Position numbers and translations under genes: made by a program. A stretch of DNA of 64,000 nt from DIGJ01 sp036658435 (GTDB taxonomy: Bacteria > Bacillota > Clostridia > Lachnospirales > Lachnospiraceae): positions 38,267 to 102,266 of the forward strand of contig JAVXEO010000002.1 of the NCBI GenBank assembly GCA_036658435.1, read 5' to 3'. Below, piece by piece: positions 44,495 to 52,355 of the stretch. Below the pieces are notes generated by a model. It saw only the letters and a program-made list of their open reading frames with translations, made no database searches and was not told the origin of the DNA. The number at the start of each line of letters is the position of its first letter. Position 1 is the stretch's first letter.

Positions 44495-45487
44495 TTACTT
44501 CTTTGCAAGATATTTTCTTAAGTCAAGTGCTACTGCAATAATAATTACGGCACCTTGTACGATGTACTGCCATGAAGTATCAATCTTTAAGAACTGCATG
44601 GAGGATTTTAATAATTCAAAAACCAAAACACCAATTAAAATACCGGATACCTTACCAACACCACCATTTGTAGAAACACCACCAATGGTACATTCTGCAA
44701 TGGCTTCCAACTCGTAACTAAGTCCTGTATTAACACTGGCTCCACCTGCTTTTGCTCCCAGTAAGAAACCAGCTACTGCAAACAATGCAGATGCTAAAAC
44801 ATAAATTTTAATCTTTGTCTTGGATACATTGATTCCGGATACTTCCGCTGCCACTTCATTTCCACCAATGGCATACATATATTTACCGTGTCTCGTTTTA
44901 TTGTACAAAAACCACATAAACAAGCCAATAAAAAATGCAATGAAGAACAAATAAGGAACCTTACCAAATAATTTACCACTTGCAATCTGGGTATAATCAG
45001 AACGGTAACCACCAAGGGGTACTGCTTTTGTATATACAAGGCAAATACCATATACGATGGTCTGCATACCTAAAGTTGCAATAAATGGAGGTACCTGCCA
45101 AAAAGATACCACGCAGCCATTTATAAAACCAAAAACGCAACAAATCAAAATTACAATACCTAACACCAGTAAAATTGGAAGTTGTGGAAGGTTTGGAAAG
45201 AACTTATCGCTATAATCCGGTTTCTGTAATAAGGTACCGGCAATACAGGCTCCCAAACCAACGGTACGTCCGGCTGAAAGGTCATTACCTTTTGTAATTA
45301 AGCATCCCGAAATACCAAGTGCAATGATAAAACGTACTGCCGTGTTAACTGAAATATTAGAAAAGTTGCCTATGGAAAGAAAATTTGGTTTCATAATACT
45401 AACAACAACCACCATCATTAATACAATAATAATCAAAATATTTTCCGAAACAAGTTTTTTTAAATCTATACTCTTTACTTTATTCAT
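44495..45487 (-). CDS. mglC: Galactose/methyl galactoside ABC transporter permease
   Basis: 330 aa from ATG 45487 with AAGGAGG 9 nt upstream; a longer frame to 45556 lacks one. It has about ten hydrophobic segments (IIIVLMMVVVVSIM, IALGISGCLI, LPILLVLGIVILICCVFG and others). Family phrases are GNDLSAGRTVGLGACIAG, VPPFIATLGMQTIVYG, AIGGNEVAAEVSGINVSK and AIAECTIGGVSTNGGVGK. It is the membrane channel of the MglBAC sugar importer. The start lies about 14 nt after the mglA stop. Confidence 0.95.
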   Translation of the reverse strand: MNKVKSIDLKKLVSENILIIIVLMMVVVVSIMKPNFLSIGNFSNISVNTAVRFIIALGISGCLITKGNDLSAGRTVGLGACIAGTLLQKPDYSDKFFPNLPQLPILLVLGIVILICCVFGFINGCVVSFWQVPPFIATLGMQTIVYGICLVYTKAVPLGGYRSDYTQIASGKLFGKVPYLFFIAFFIGLFMWFLYNKTRHGKYMYAIGGNEVAAEVSGINVSKTKIKIYVLASALFAVAGFLLGAKAGGASVNTGLSYELEAIAECTIGGVSTNGGVGKVSGILIGVLVFELLKSSMQFLKIDTSWQYIVQGAVIIIAVALDLRKYLAKK

Positions 45488-45500
45488 TATGACATCCTCC

Positions 45501-47009
45501 TTAATTAAATTTTGTTGCGAACTGCATGATATTTTCCTGGGTTGCTTCTTCATCACTTACTTCACCGGTTATTCTGCCATCACACATAACCACGATTCGG
45601 TCTGACATTCCTATTAACTCTGCCATTTCCGAAGAAATCATAATGATTGCTTTTCCCTGTTTTGCCAGGTCAACCATAATTTGATAAATCTCATACTTCG
45701 CACCAACGTCAATACCACGCGTAGGTTCATCCATAATAAGGATGTCTGGATTATTTGCCAGCCATCTGGAAATAATAACTTTTTGCTGATTACCACCTGA
45801 TAATGACTGAATTAATGTTTTGGAACTTGGTGTCTTAATGCTTAATTTTGCTACATTGTCCTGCACCAGTTTTTCAATCTTTTTATCGTTTAATATAAAG
45901 CCGCCATCCACATATTGATCCAGAGAAGCTACGGAAACATTATCTGCAATGGAAAGAACTCCAAAGATACCCGTTCCACGCCTGTCTTCTGTAATTAAAC
46001 CAATTCCATGACGAATAGCATCTTTCGGTCTTTTGATATTCAGTTTCTCGCCTTTATAGTAAATTTCACCCTTTGCAATCTTTCTTACACCAAAGATGGC
46101 TTCCATCAATTCGGTTCTCTGTGCTCCTACCAGACCACCAAGTCCAAGGATTTCTCCTCTTCTAAGTACCAAATTAATATCCTTAAAGGAATGTGGCAGA
46201 ATACTGCTTACTCCTTTTATTTCAAGAATAGGTTCTCCCGGAACATTGTCTTTTGGAGGAAATAAATTAGTAAGTTCACGTCCAACCATTTTAGAAATAA
46301 TCATGTCTACTGTTAAATTCTTTGACTGCCAGGTTCCCACATATTGACCATCACGCATAATCGACACATCATCTGAAATTCGAAGAATTTCATCCATCTT
46401 GTGGGAAATATAAATAATAGATACCCCTTTATCTCTTAAATCATTGATGATTCGGAATAAGGCTTCTACTTCATTATCGGTTAATGAAGAAGTAGGCTCA
46501 TCCAAAATAACCACTTTTGCATTCATTGATACTGCTTTTGCTATTTCAACCGACTGCATTTGAGAAATTGACAAGGTTCCCAATTTTGCCTTCGGATCAT
46601 ATTCCATTCTAACTTGTTTCAGAAGACTAAATGCTTCTTCATACATTCTTTTATGATCAATTATTTTAACTGGCCCAATATTTTTTGTTGGATATCTTCC
46701 GCAAAAGATATTTTCTGCAATGCTTCGTTCCGGAATTGGCTGCAATTCCTGATGAACCATGGCAATTCCCTTATGTAAAGCATCATCTGCGTTAAGAACC
46801 TGTACCGGTTTATCATTTAAATAAATCTCACCTTCGTCCATTTTATAAATTCCAAACAGACATTTCATTAATGTTGACTTCCCTGCTCCATTTTCTCCCA
46901 TTAGCGCATGAACCGTTCCCGGTCTTACCTTAATAGTTACGTTATCCAGTGCTTTGACTCCAGGAAAGCTCTTGGAAATTCCACGCATTTCTAACAAATA
47001 TTCGCTCAT
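45501..47009 (-). CDS. mglA: Galactose/methyl galactoside ABC transporter ATP-binding protein
   Basis: 502 aa, two ABC modules as in all MglA/RbsA proteins. The first has Walker A GENGAGKST near residue 37, signature LSISQMQSVEIAKAVS and Walker B VVILDEPTSSL. The second has a degenerate P-loop (LGGLVGAQRTELM), which is normal in this family, then LSGGNQQKVIISRWLA and ILIMDEPTRGIDVGAK. It powers sugar uptake through MglC. It is separated from mglB by a strong hairpin. Confidence 0.95.
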   Translation of the reverse strand: MSEYLLEMRGISKSFPGVKALDNVTIKVRPGTVHALMGENGAGKSTLMKCLFGIYKMDEGEIYLNDKPVQVLNADDALHKGIAMVHQELQPIPERSIAENIFCGRYPTKNIGPVKIIDHKRMYEEAFSLLKQVRMEYDPKAKLGTLSISQMQSVEIAKAVSMNAKVVILDEPTSSLTDNEVEALFRIINDLRDKGVSIIYISHKMDEILRISDDVSIMRDGQYVGTWQSKNLTVDMIISKMVGRELTNLFPPKDNVPGEPILEIKGVSSILPHSFKDINLVLRRGEILGLGGLVGAQRTELMEAIFGVRKIAKGEIYYKGEKLNIKRPKDAIRHGIGLITEDRRGTGIFGVLSIADNVSVASLDQYVDGGFILNDKKIEKLVQDNVAKLSIKTPSSKTLIQSLSGGNQQKVIISRWLANNPDILIMDEPTRGIDVGAKYEIYQIMVDLAKQGKAIIMISSEMAELIGMSDRIVVMCDGRITGEVSDEEATQENIMQFATKFN

Positions 47010-47033
47010 GTCGTAACCTTCCTTTCATAGAAA

Positions 47034-47061
47034 CTTGGGTGTGCCCTTTTGCACACCCAAG
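47034..47061 (-). terminator. mglB-mglA intercistronic hairpin
   Basis: CTTGGGTGTG (47034-47043) pairs perfectly with CACACCCAAG (47052-47061) around an 8-nt loop. On the minus strand only a short TTT follows, so it is more likely a partial terminator or a 3' stabiliser that raises mglB over mglAC. Confidence 0.75.
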
Positions 47062-47084
47062 AATAGATTTTGACTTTGCATCCA

Positions 47085-48200
47085 TTACTTAAGAAGATCT
47101 AAAATATCCTGTGCGTTATCCTGTGTAACTTTAATATAATCTACGCCGATTAAAGTATCCAGTGTTTCGCCTGCTGCGAAGGAAGCTGCTGCTTCTGCTG
47201 CTGCATGAGACTGTCCAATATGGTCATTGAATACGGTTCCTGTAATGGTTCCTGCAAGAACGCCTTCCAGTGCATCTGTTAAAGCGTCAACGCCTAATAA
47301 ATAAATATCTTTTCCAACGGTTCTGCCAGCTGCTTCAATTGCCTGTTTTGCACCAAGAGCCATAGCATCATTGTTACAGAATACAACTTCAATTCCGTCA
47401 CCATTTGCTGTTAAAGCATTTGCAACGATTTCCTGTCCTCTTGCCTGATCCCAGTCACCACGTTGTTTGTCAAGTTCTTCTGCTTTCATGCCTGCATCGG
47501 TTAATGCTTTAATAGAGAATTCAGTTCTATACTGTGCATCTACATTTTCAGGATCTCCAACTACCATAACATAAGAAATGGTTCCATCTCCATTGATATC
47601 CCCTTTGTCTGGTAATGCTAAAACGATTTCGCCCTGATAAGTTCCGGACTGTCTTGCATCTGCGCCAACATAAGTAGCTTTGATAGAATTGTCTGACCAT
47701 CTTTGTTTCTCAGCATCTTCTGGTTCACGGTTGATAAATACAACAGGAATACCAGCATCATTACACTGATTTGTAATCTGTTCTGCTGCGGAAGACTGTA
47801 CCAAGTTTACAATCAGAACGTCTACACCTTCTGTAATAAAGTTCTGAATCTGGTTTGTCTGCTCTGCCTGGTCATTCTTACCATCCATAATAGTAACGGA
47901 AGCTCCACCTGCTTCTAAGTATGTTTGTAATTCATTTCTATAAAGCGTCATGAAGTTATCATCAAATTTGTAAATACATACACCAATATTTAGTCCGTCT
48001 ACTCCTGCGCAACCATTTGCAGGTGTCTCAGCTGCTGGTTCTTCAGCTGCCGGTTCTTCTGCTACTGGTTCTTCTGCTGTATCTTTTGTTTCATTTGTTG
48101 TTGCATTGGTAGAAGCTGCTTTATTGTTTCCTCCACAACCTGCCAACATAGTTGCTGTCATTGTTAAACAAAGTGCTAATGCTAAAATTTTCTTTTTCAT
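47085..48200 (-). CDS. mglB: Galactose/glucose-binding lipoprotein of MglBAC transporter
   Basis: 371 aa. The lipoprotein signal ends in LAGCGG with Cys near 22. A Glu/Pro/Ala-rich linker (EEPVAEEPAAEEPAAETPA, residues about 43-62) follows, then the binding fold: LNIGVCIYKFDDNFMTLYR, VDVLIVNLVQSSAAEQIT, IPVVFINREPED, ATYVGADARQSG, VVFCNNDAMALGAKQAIE and YLLGVDALTDALEG. The calcium-site-like loop DKGDINGDGTISYV is also present. It delivers galactose/glucose-type sugars to MglAC. As first gene of the operon it has an extended -10 promoter at 48253-48261. Confidence 0.95.
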   Translation of the reverse strand: MKKKILALALCLTMTATMLAGCGGNNKAASTNATTNETKDTAEEPVAEEPAAEEPAAETPANGCAGVDGLNIGVCIYKFDDNFMTLYRNELQTYLEAGGASVTIMDGKNDQAEQTNQIQNFITEGVDVLIVNLVQSSAAEQITNQCNDAGIPVVFINREPEDAEKQRWSDNSIKATYVGADARQSGTYQGEIVLALPDKGDINGDGTISYVMVVGDPENVDAQYRTEFSIKALTDAGMKAEELDKQRGDWDQARGQEIVANALTANGDGIEVVFCNNDAMALGAKQAIEAAGRTVGKDIYLLGVDALTDALEGVLAGTITGTVFNDHIGQSHAAAEAAASFAAGETLDTLIGVDYIKVTQDNAQDILDLLK

Positions 48201-48252
48201 AGTTCACATTTCCTCCCTATACATTTTGTGAATGTTTGTTAGTTACAAGTGA

Positions 48253-48261
48253 ATTATACCA
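48253..48261 (-). promoter_or_regulatory. Extended -10 promoter of the mgl operon
   Basis: On the minus strand TGGTATAAT is a perfect extended -10 element; the -35 region is AT-rich and weak. This is the pattern of an activator-dependent promoter, which would fit control by the YesN-type regulator. The leader is about 45 nt. Confidence 0.55.
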
Positions 48262-48373
48262 ATATTTTTATACATTTTATATGTAAAATCCTACTATGAA
48301 CCATGAAAATCCTTTTCTTTTTATTTATTTTTTTGTAATTTTCTTCTATTTTCTATTGAAAACCGACACTATT

Positions 48374-48712
48374 TTACTTGTCCTCATGGTCTTCTTTGTT
48401 TTCTTTCTCTATTTCTTCCTCTATTTCTTCCTCTATTTCTTCCTCTATTTCTTCCTCATCATCATACATCTCACGATATTCTTTTTTTAGAAGTCCCATG
48501 GCTCCGGAGAAAATACAGAGAATGCAAAAGATTGCTATTATCCCAGCTCCTACCATTACAATCGTAGGATTGGTAACATTCGGTTCACGAAGGCCGGATA
48601 TCGTCTGGTATACAATGTAAATCAAATAGAATCCCACAAATGTCCGTAACACATAGGAAGTCTTTGGAAGTCTTCGATCTATCCATAATATTTTTTTCCA
48701 ATTAAATTTCAT
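48374..48712 (-). CDS. Small membrane protein with acidic repeat tail
   Basis: 112 aa. Two membrane segments (VLRTFVGFYLIYIVYQTI near 22-40 and IVMVGAGIIAIFCILCIFSGA near 50-72) are followed by a cytoplasmic-looking tail made of four EEIE repeats (EEEIEEEIEEEIEEEIEKEN). The tail is encoded by a perfect 12-bp tandem repeat at 48409-48456. I do not recognise the family. The opposite strand has Ser-rich open frames over the repeat, which I take as shadows. It lies between mglB and the pdaB-like gene. Confidence 0.6.
   Translation of the reverse strand: MKFNWKKILWIDRRLPKTSYVLRTFVGFYLIYIVYQTISGLREPNVTNPTIVMVGAGIIAIFCILCIFSGAMGLLKKEYREMYDDEEEIEEEIEEEIEEEIEKENKEDHEDK
48409..48456. repeat. 12-bp tandem repeat, four perfect copies
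   Basis: CTATTTCTTCCT is repeated four times without change (48409-48420, 48421-48432, 48433-48444, 48445-48456) inside the coding sequence of the small membrane protein. Copy changes would keep the frame and alter only the length of the acidic tail. Confidence 0.95.
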
Positions 48713-48780
48713 AATAAATTTTCCTTCTTTCTTTTTCTAGTTTCTTTATTCTAACATTTGCAAATACAATTTGCAATCCG

Positions 48781-48808
48781 GCATTTTTTCTTGTTACTTC
48801 CATATACT
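48781..48808 (+). promoter_or_regulatory. Sigma-E-like sporulation promoter of the split pdaB gene
   Basis: GCATTTT at 48781-48787 is followed after 13 nt by CATATACT at 48801-48808. This resembles the sigma-E consensus (G-A/C-ATATT, about 14 nt, CATACAnT). It lies about 37 nt before the ATG at 48846. No sigma-A pair is seen here. Confidence 0.45.
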
Positions 48809-48845
48809 ATTAGTAATCGAAACTTTTTTAATATGAGGAGATTTT

Positions 48846-49390
48846 ATGTCTTTTAAAAAAAACAAAGAAGATTTATGCTTTTTTCTAAGTTCCGGATTAC
48901 TCATGTTATTGGGTATCTTGTTTCTGGGTCTTGGTTTTCATTATCTTCCAAATGCAGTATATACGATGAAACAGAATAGTGAAAGAAAATTGCCCATTTA
49001 CTGTGTAGAATGTACCTCACCAAAGGTTGCACTTAGCTTTGACGCAGCCTGGGGAAATGAGGATACCCCTGCATTACTGAAAATATTAAAAGAAAATAAT
49101 GTAAAAGCCACCTTTTTTATGACCGGTGGTTGGATAGATTCCTATCCGGAGGATGTAAAAGCCATTGCTTTCGATGGTCATGATTTAGCCAATCACAGTG
49201 AAAATCACAAACAAATGTCACAGCTTTCCAAACAGGAATGTATCCGCGAAATTATAAAACCACATGAAAAAGTCAAAGCATTAACCGGTATGGAAATGAA
49301 TCTTTTCCGCCCTCCCTACGGTGATTACAATAATACCGTACTTGAGGCCATTGAAGAAAGTGGCTATTATGGCATTCAATGGGATGTTGA
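48846..49390 (+). pseudogene. pdaB: N-terminal part of split pdaB-like polysaccharide deacetylase (restored by excision)
   Basis: The first 181 codons of a PdaB-type sporulation deacetylase: a short N-terminal membrane anchor (SSGLLMLLGILFLGLGFHYL), catalytic motif 1 as LSFDAAWGNED, motif 2 NHSENH, and motif 3 FRPPYGDYNNT. The chain then reads GIQWDV and leaves homology at the 12-bp core 49379-49390, running on inside the inserted element to a stop at 49443. Joined to the second half it gives 260 aa, close to the roughly 254 aa of Bacillus subtilis PdaB, which is needed for spore cortex maintenance. As read from the unrearranged chromosome the protein would lack motifs 4 and 5. It is not an ordinary decayed gene, since both halves are undamaged. 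Confidence 0.9.
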
Positions 49391-49411
49391 AGTATGCGTA
49401 ACAAATGGAAA
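49379..49411. other. Left attachment site (attL) of the skin-like element
   Basis: The 12-bp core ATGGGATGTTGA (49379-49390) is repeated exactly at 52344-52355. Inside the element, 10 nt after the core, ACAAATGGAAA (49401-49411) is the exact inverse of TTTCCATTTGT, which sits directly before the right core. In an excised circle these arms would surround the core symmetrically around the dinucleotide GA at 49389-49390. Confidence 0.88.
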
Positions 49412-49420
49412 CATAGAAAA

Positions 49421-49443
49421 ATCAAGGTTTTCCTTGTTTTTTT
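49421..49443 (+). terminator. Terminator-like hairpin at left end of the element
   Basis: CAAGG-TTTT-CCTTG followed by TTTTTTT, with an A-run before the stem. It would end transcripts entering from the truncated pdaB half. Confidence 0.6.
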
Positions 49444-49529
49444 AGATATCATTTTAAGTGTTTTTAGGACTTTTTTTCACGGAATTTATAAATACCTTTC
49501 GGAGCAGAAATACTTCTCCAAAACAAACG

Positions 49530-49558
49530 TATGAGCCGGGATTTCTCCTGGCTCATAT
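49530..49558. terminator. Hairpin at the end of the HEPN gene
   Basis: ATGAGCC-GG pairs with CC-GGCTCAT around ATTTCT, with one mismatch in the stem; T-rich sequence follows on the plus strand. It overlaps the HEPN stop codon and may serve both strands. Confidence 0.6.
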
Positions 49559-49972
49559 TTTATCTTTTTGTATATAGGTTTCTGCTGCATGAATAAATTC
49601 TCTTGCCGTATTTATCTGCCTTTCTGTTTCTTCCAATGACACCATATAAAATTCATCATAGTCGCTTGCATGCCTTACTACCTCAGCAATACTAATTTCA
49701 CGTCCTAACTTTCTGGGAAATATCTCATTCTTTACATACGTCTTGTTAAAATAAGCAATCGTATCTTTATGCTTCTTAAATGCTGTCTTTTCTAGCGCTA
49801 GAATTGAAGTAATCGTATGATAAATGGAATAATATGCCCTGTTATTCGCAGCTCGTAAGTGGTTGTCTCTTAAGTTATCTTCTGCTGTTTCTAAATCCTC
49901 TTTTGCAACTTTTAATCTATGATATGCTAAATCCTCTATTGTACCAATATCTGATTGGTTATCATGCTGCAT
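49553..49972 (-). CDS. HEPN domain toxin of MNT-HEPN pair
   Basis: 139 aa from ATG 49972, which follows GAGGGGG and overlaps the MNT gene by 11 nt. The HEPN signature is R-x6-H in NRAYYSIYHTITSILA near residue 50, with DLAYHRLKVAKEDLETA at the start and ETERQINTAREFIHAAETY at the end. HEPN proteins of this kind are RNA-cleaving toxins kept inactive by a nucleotidyltransferase partner that adenylylates them. Inside the element the pair could penalise loss of the element, or could be a passenger defence module. The class (PF05168-like) is clear, but activity is inferred. Confidence 0.85.
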   Translation of the reverse strand: MQHDNQSDIGTIEDLAYHRLKVAKEDLETAEDNLRDNHLRAANNRAYYSIYHTITSILALEKTAFKKHKDTIAYFNKTYVKNEIFPRKLGREISIAEVVRHASDYDEFYMVSLEETERQINTAREFIHAAETYIQKDKI

Positions 49973-50297
49973 ACAAAGATACCCCCTCATTCTTAATATT
50001 GATATAAAATGGATATACTTCCAACCAGTATTCAAAGTGTATTTCATTTTTTACAATTGGCATAATCATAATATCATTGTCTAAATTCATATCAAATGTA
50101 ACTTCTGAAAGTTTTTCTGAATAATTCTTGATTTCTTCCTCTGATAAATCGACCAAAATCATAATATCAATATCGGAGTTTTCATTGTTATCTCCTCTTG
50201 CAAAAGATCCATACAATATTACTTTTTTCAAATGACTTCCATAAATCTTTTGTACTTCGTTTACATATTTCATTAGTAACATCTGGTTTGTATTCAT
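49962..50297 (-). CDS. MNT-type nucleotidyltransferase antitoxin
   Basis: 111 aa from ATG 50297, with AAAGGAG 9 nt upstream; a longer frame to 50384 has no site. The nucleotidyltransferase motif GS-x10-DxD is present as GSFARGDNNENSDID, followed by IMILVDLSEEEIKNY and IHFEYWLEVYPF. Minimal nucleotidyltransferases of this type neutralise HEPN toxins, in characterised cases by adding AMP to the toxin. The gene precedes and overlaps the HEPN gene, the usual antitoxin-first order. Confidence 0.88.
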   Translation of the reverse strand: MNTNQMLLMKYVNEVQKIYGSHLKKVILYGSFARGDNNENSDIDIMILVDLSEEEIKNYSEKLSEVTFDMNLDNDIMIMPIVKNEIHFEYWLEVYPFYINIKNEGVSLYAA

Positions 50298-50461
50298 AGA
50301 AATCAACTCCTTTACACATAAAATTAATCGGATCCAGTATCCTCTGTTTTTCTTATTATATATATAATCCGCAAAAAAATCCATAGTTAAAACGGGTACG
50401 ATATAAACTGGACAGTTTCTTAATTATAGTTTATCCACAAAGCGGAAACTTTGCAAGGAAA

Positions 50462-51949
50462 TTATATTTTCCACACAATTTCAATTTCACCCTCAAAAAC
50501 AAGAATTTTCTCGATAAACTGTGAAAGTGCAGCTTTCTTGTCTTCAAATTCAAGCAAATCAAACTTCACATTTTTAAAACGCTCTAAATCTATCTTTTGG
50601 ATCGTTTTCATACTTTGAAGCACTTCACTTTTTTGCTTATCCAGTTTTTCAATCTCTCGATTGATATATTTTATTGTAACTTCCGAACTTTCCGAAAGGG
50701 AATTCACCAATCGTTCTATTTTCAGTTCAAACTGCTGTAATAGGTTTTTTTGTTCTAAATCTCCTTGGTAAGACTCTAGACTTCCTTCCATTTCTGTTGC
50801 ACAGGAATCAAAAATTTTCTGTATTTCAATAGAAACTTGTTCTTCAATCTCTTTTGGTGTAATTGGGAAACCAATACGAGGACAAATGTGTAAATTGTAA
50901 TGCCCGCTACAGCGAAAACTCAACACATCCTTATATTTTTTTACTACCAGGGCATATCCACAATCCCCACATTTTACAGTTCCAGAAAGCCAGGTATGTT
51001 TTCCTTTTCCCGAATTCCCAATTTGGGCATTTTTTTCTAACTTTTCCTGACAGCTTAACCATACATCAGAAGGTATTACTCCCAAAAAATTTGTTTTATA
51101 TAAACTATGCTCTTTCAGATTCGTGTATTTTCTTTCATTTCCTTGTCTTTTTCCAACCACCTGCACCGAATTCTTTCCGTCAAAGCATTCCATGCCATTT
51201 GCAAAGTTACTAATTCCCTTTTTCTTATAATAATTGTAAACCAAAGAATCAGCCTTTACATAACAGGGGCTATGTAGTATTCGTGATAAAGCAACATTAT
51301 CCCAAGTTTTACGGTTCGAATTAGATACACCTTCCTGATTTAATATTTTCGCCAGCTTTCCCAATGAAATATCGTCATCCCCATAACTATAAAAAATCCT
51401 CATTGCATCTTCTATTTGTTTATTTGGTACCAAGGTAGGAACTTCTCTTCCATCCTCTGCAATCGTTTTAGCATTATCAAAGCCAAAAGGGGCTGGCCCA
51501 CCTAACCATGTTCCATATTTCATACGTTCATAATAATTGTCCTTTACTCGCTCAGAAATGGTTTCCCGCTCTAATTGGGCAAATGTCATAACAATATAAA
51601 TCATGGCTCTTCCTGTAGGTGTGGAAGTATCAAAGCTTTCCGAAATTGATACAAACTCTACCTTATTTTTTTCCAAAGTACTCCAAAGCTGTCCAAAGTC
51701 AACGATAGAACGGGACAAACGATCCAAACGGTATACAATAATTTTATTGATATTACCCGCTTCTACTTCTTTCATCATCTTCTGAAAATTCGGACGTTTT
51801 GTATTTTTTCCGCTAAAGCCTTTGTCCTTAAAGATAAGAAAGGGATCCTCAGTCGGATACTTGCTCTTACAAAGGTCAATCTGTGCTTGAATTGATATAG
51901 AATCTTTCTTATCCATACTCTGTCTGGCATAAACAGCAATTTTCTTCAT
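50462..51949 (-). CDS. Large serine recombinase of the skin-like element
   Basis: 495 aa from ATG 51949, with GAGGTG 7 nt upstream. The resolvase domain has the catalytic serine in AVYARQSMDKKDS, with YRLDRLSRS and ERETISERVKDN. Then come the recombinase domain (PFGFDNAKTI, LGKLAKILNQEGVSN, WDNVALSRILHSPCYV), a zinc ribbon (VKCGDCGYAL and FRCSGHYNLHIC) and a C-terminal coiled coil. This is the enzyme class that excises sporulation-linked elements (SpoIVCA, SprA) and integrates many phages. The att sites at both element ends and a small ORF immediately upstream support its role. No frameshift or loss of key residues is seen. Confidence 0.95.
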   Translation of the reverse strand: MKKIAVYARQSMDKKDSISIQAQIDLCKSKYPTEDPFLIFKDKGFSGKNTKRPNFQKMMKEVEAGNINKIIVYRLDRLSRSIVDFGQLWSTLEKNKVEFVSISESFDTSTPTGRAMIYIVMTFAQLERETISERVKDNYYERMKYGTWLGGPAPFGFDNAKTIAEDGREVPTLVPNKQIEDAMRIFYSYGDDDISLGKLAKILNQEGVSNSNRKTWDNVALSRILHSPCYVKADSLVYNYYKKKGISNFANGMECFDGKNSVQVVGKRQGNERKYTNLKEHSLYKTNFLGVIPSDVWLSCQEKLEKNAQIGNSGKGKHTWLSGTVKCGDCGYALVVKKYKDVLSFRCSGHYNLHICPRIGFPITPKEIEEQVSIEIQKIFDSCATEMEGSLESYQGDLEQKNLLQQFELKIERLVNSLSESSEVTIKYINREIEKLDKQKSEVLQSMKTIQKIDLERFKNVKFDLLEFEDKKAALSQFIEKILVFEGEIEIVWKI

Positions 51950-51983
51950 AAGGATCACCTCACTTTCCTTTTAATTTGAGACT

Positions 51984-52106
51984 TTATTTAATTTTCCTTT
52001 TTGCATTTGGTAAATCAATTTGTAAAATAAGCTGCTTATAAACTACTTCCATCTTTTTTTTTCGTTTGCCTTCCTCGGATATTGCATAGGTATTCTTAAC
52101 AATCAT
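51984..52106 (-). CDS. 40-aa basic protein upstream of the recombinase, candidate directionality factor
   Basis: A short frame of 40 codons, ATG at 52106 with AGAGGTG 7 nt upstream, stop TAA at 51984, ending 34 nt before the recombinase start. The product reads MIVKNTYAISEEGKRKKKME and continues with VVYKQLILQIDLPNAKRKIK; it is strongly basic. Large serine recombinases need a separate small protein to excise, and in sporulation elements this factor is often encoded next to the recombinase (SprB with SprA). The position and charge fit that role, but no homology was recognised. A CATAATGT sequence on the minus strand at 52131-52138, 25 nt upstream of the start codon, resembles a sigma-E -10 box without a clear -35. 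Confidence 0.6.
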   Translation of the reverse strand: MIVKNTYAISEEGKRKKKMEVVYKQLILQIDLPNAKRKIK

Positions 52107-52332
52107 GACAAACACCTCTTCCCTTTTTACACATTATGTAGAAGGTTTAAAATTCATTCATAATAATGATAATTGGTTTATCTGCCGAACCAAACTATTT
52201 ATTTTTAATCTTTACAATTTTTCATTAAATCTTCCCCCTGCTTTCTTAATTTCCTTGCAAATTGCTATCTAAAGCTTGAAATATTTCAAATTATTGATGA
52301 AAACCAATTATCCGATTGCCCTATTTTGTGCT

Positions 52333-52355
52333 TTTCCATTTGTATGGGATGTTGA
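52333..52355. other. Right attachment site (attR) of the skin-like element
   Basis: TTTCCATTTGT (52333-52343) is directly joined to the core ATGGGATGTTGA (52344-52355). The core is identical to that at 49379-49390, while the bases on both sides differ. The position of the core relative to the codon frame is the same as at the left end. Confidence 0.88.

Larger units (their letters stand above)
49379..52355. mobile_element. 2965-bp skin-like intervening element in pdaB
   Basis: The element lies between two copies of a 12-bp core and carries, all leftward, a 40-aa basic ORF, a large serine recombinase, and an MNT-HEPN toxin-antitoxin pair. The core falls on the third base of a codon at both ends, so site-specific excision joins codon GTT of the left half to GAC of the right half and restores the conserved motif 4 sequence WDVDSLDWK. 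The reconstructed attP has perfect 11-bp inverted arms. No decay is visible in the recombinase or either gene half. This is the arrangement of developmentally excised elements such as the sigK skin element. Excision itself is inferred, not shown. Confidence 0.88.

Noticed and set aside
48296..48620. Phe- and Ser-rich plus-strand frames over the 12-bp repeat
   Set aside because: They exist only because the repeat is open in several frames; the minus-strand frame has membrane segments and a sensible start.
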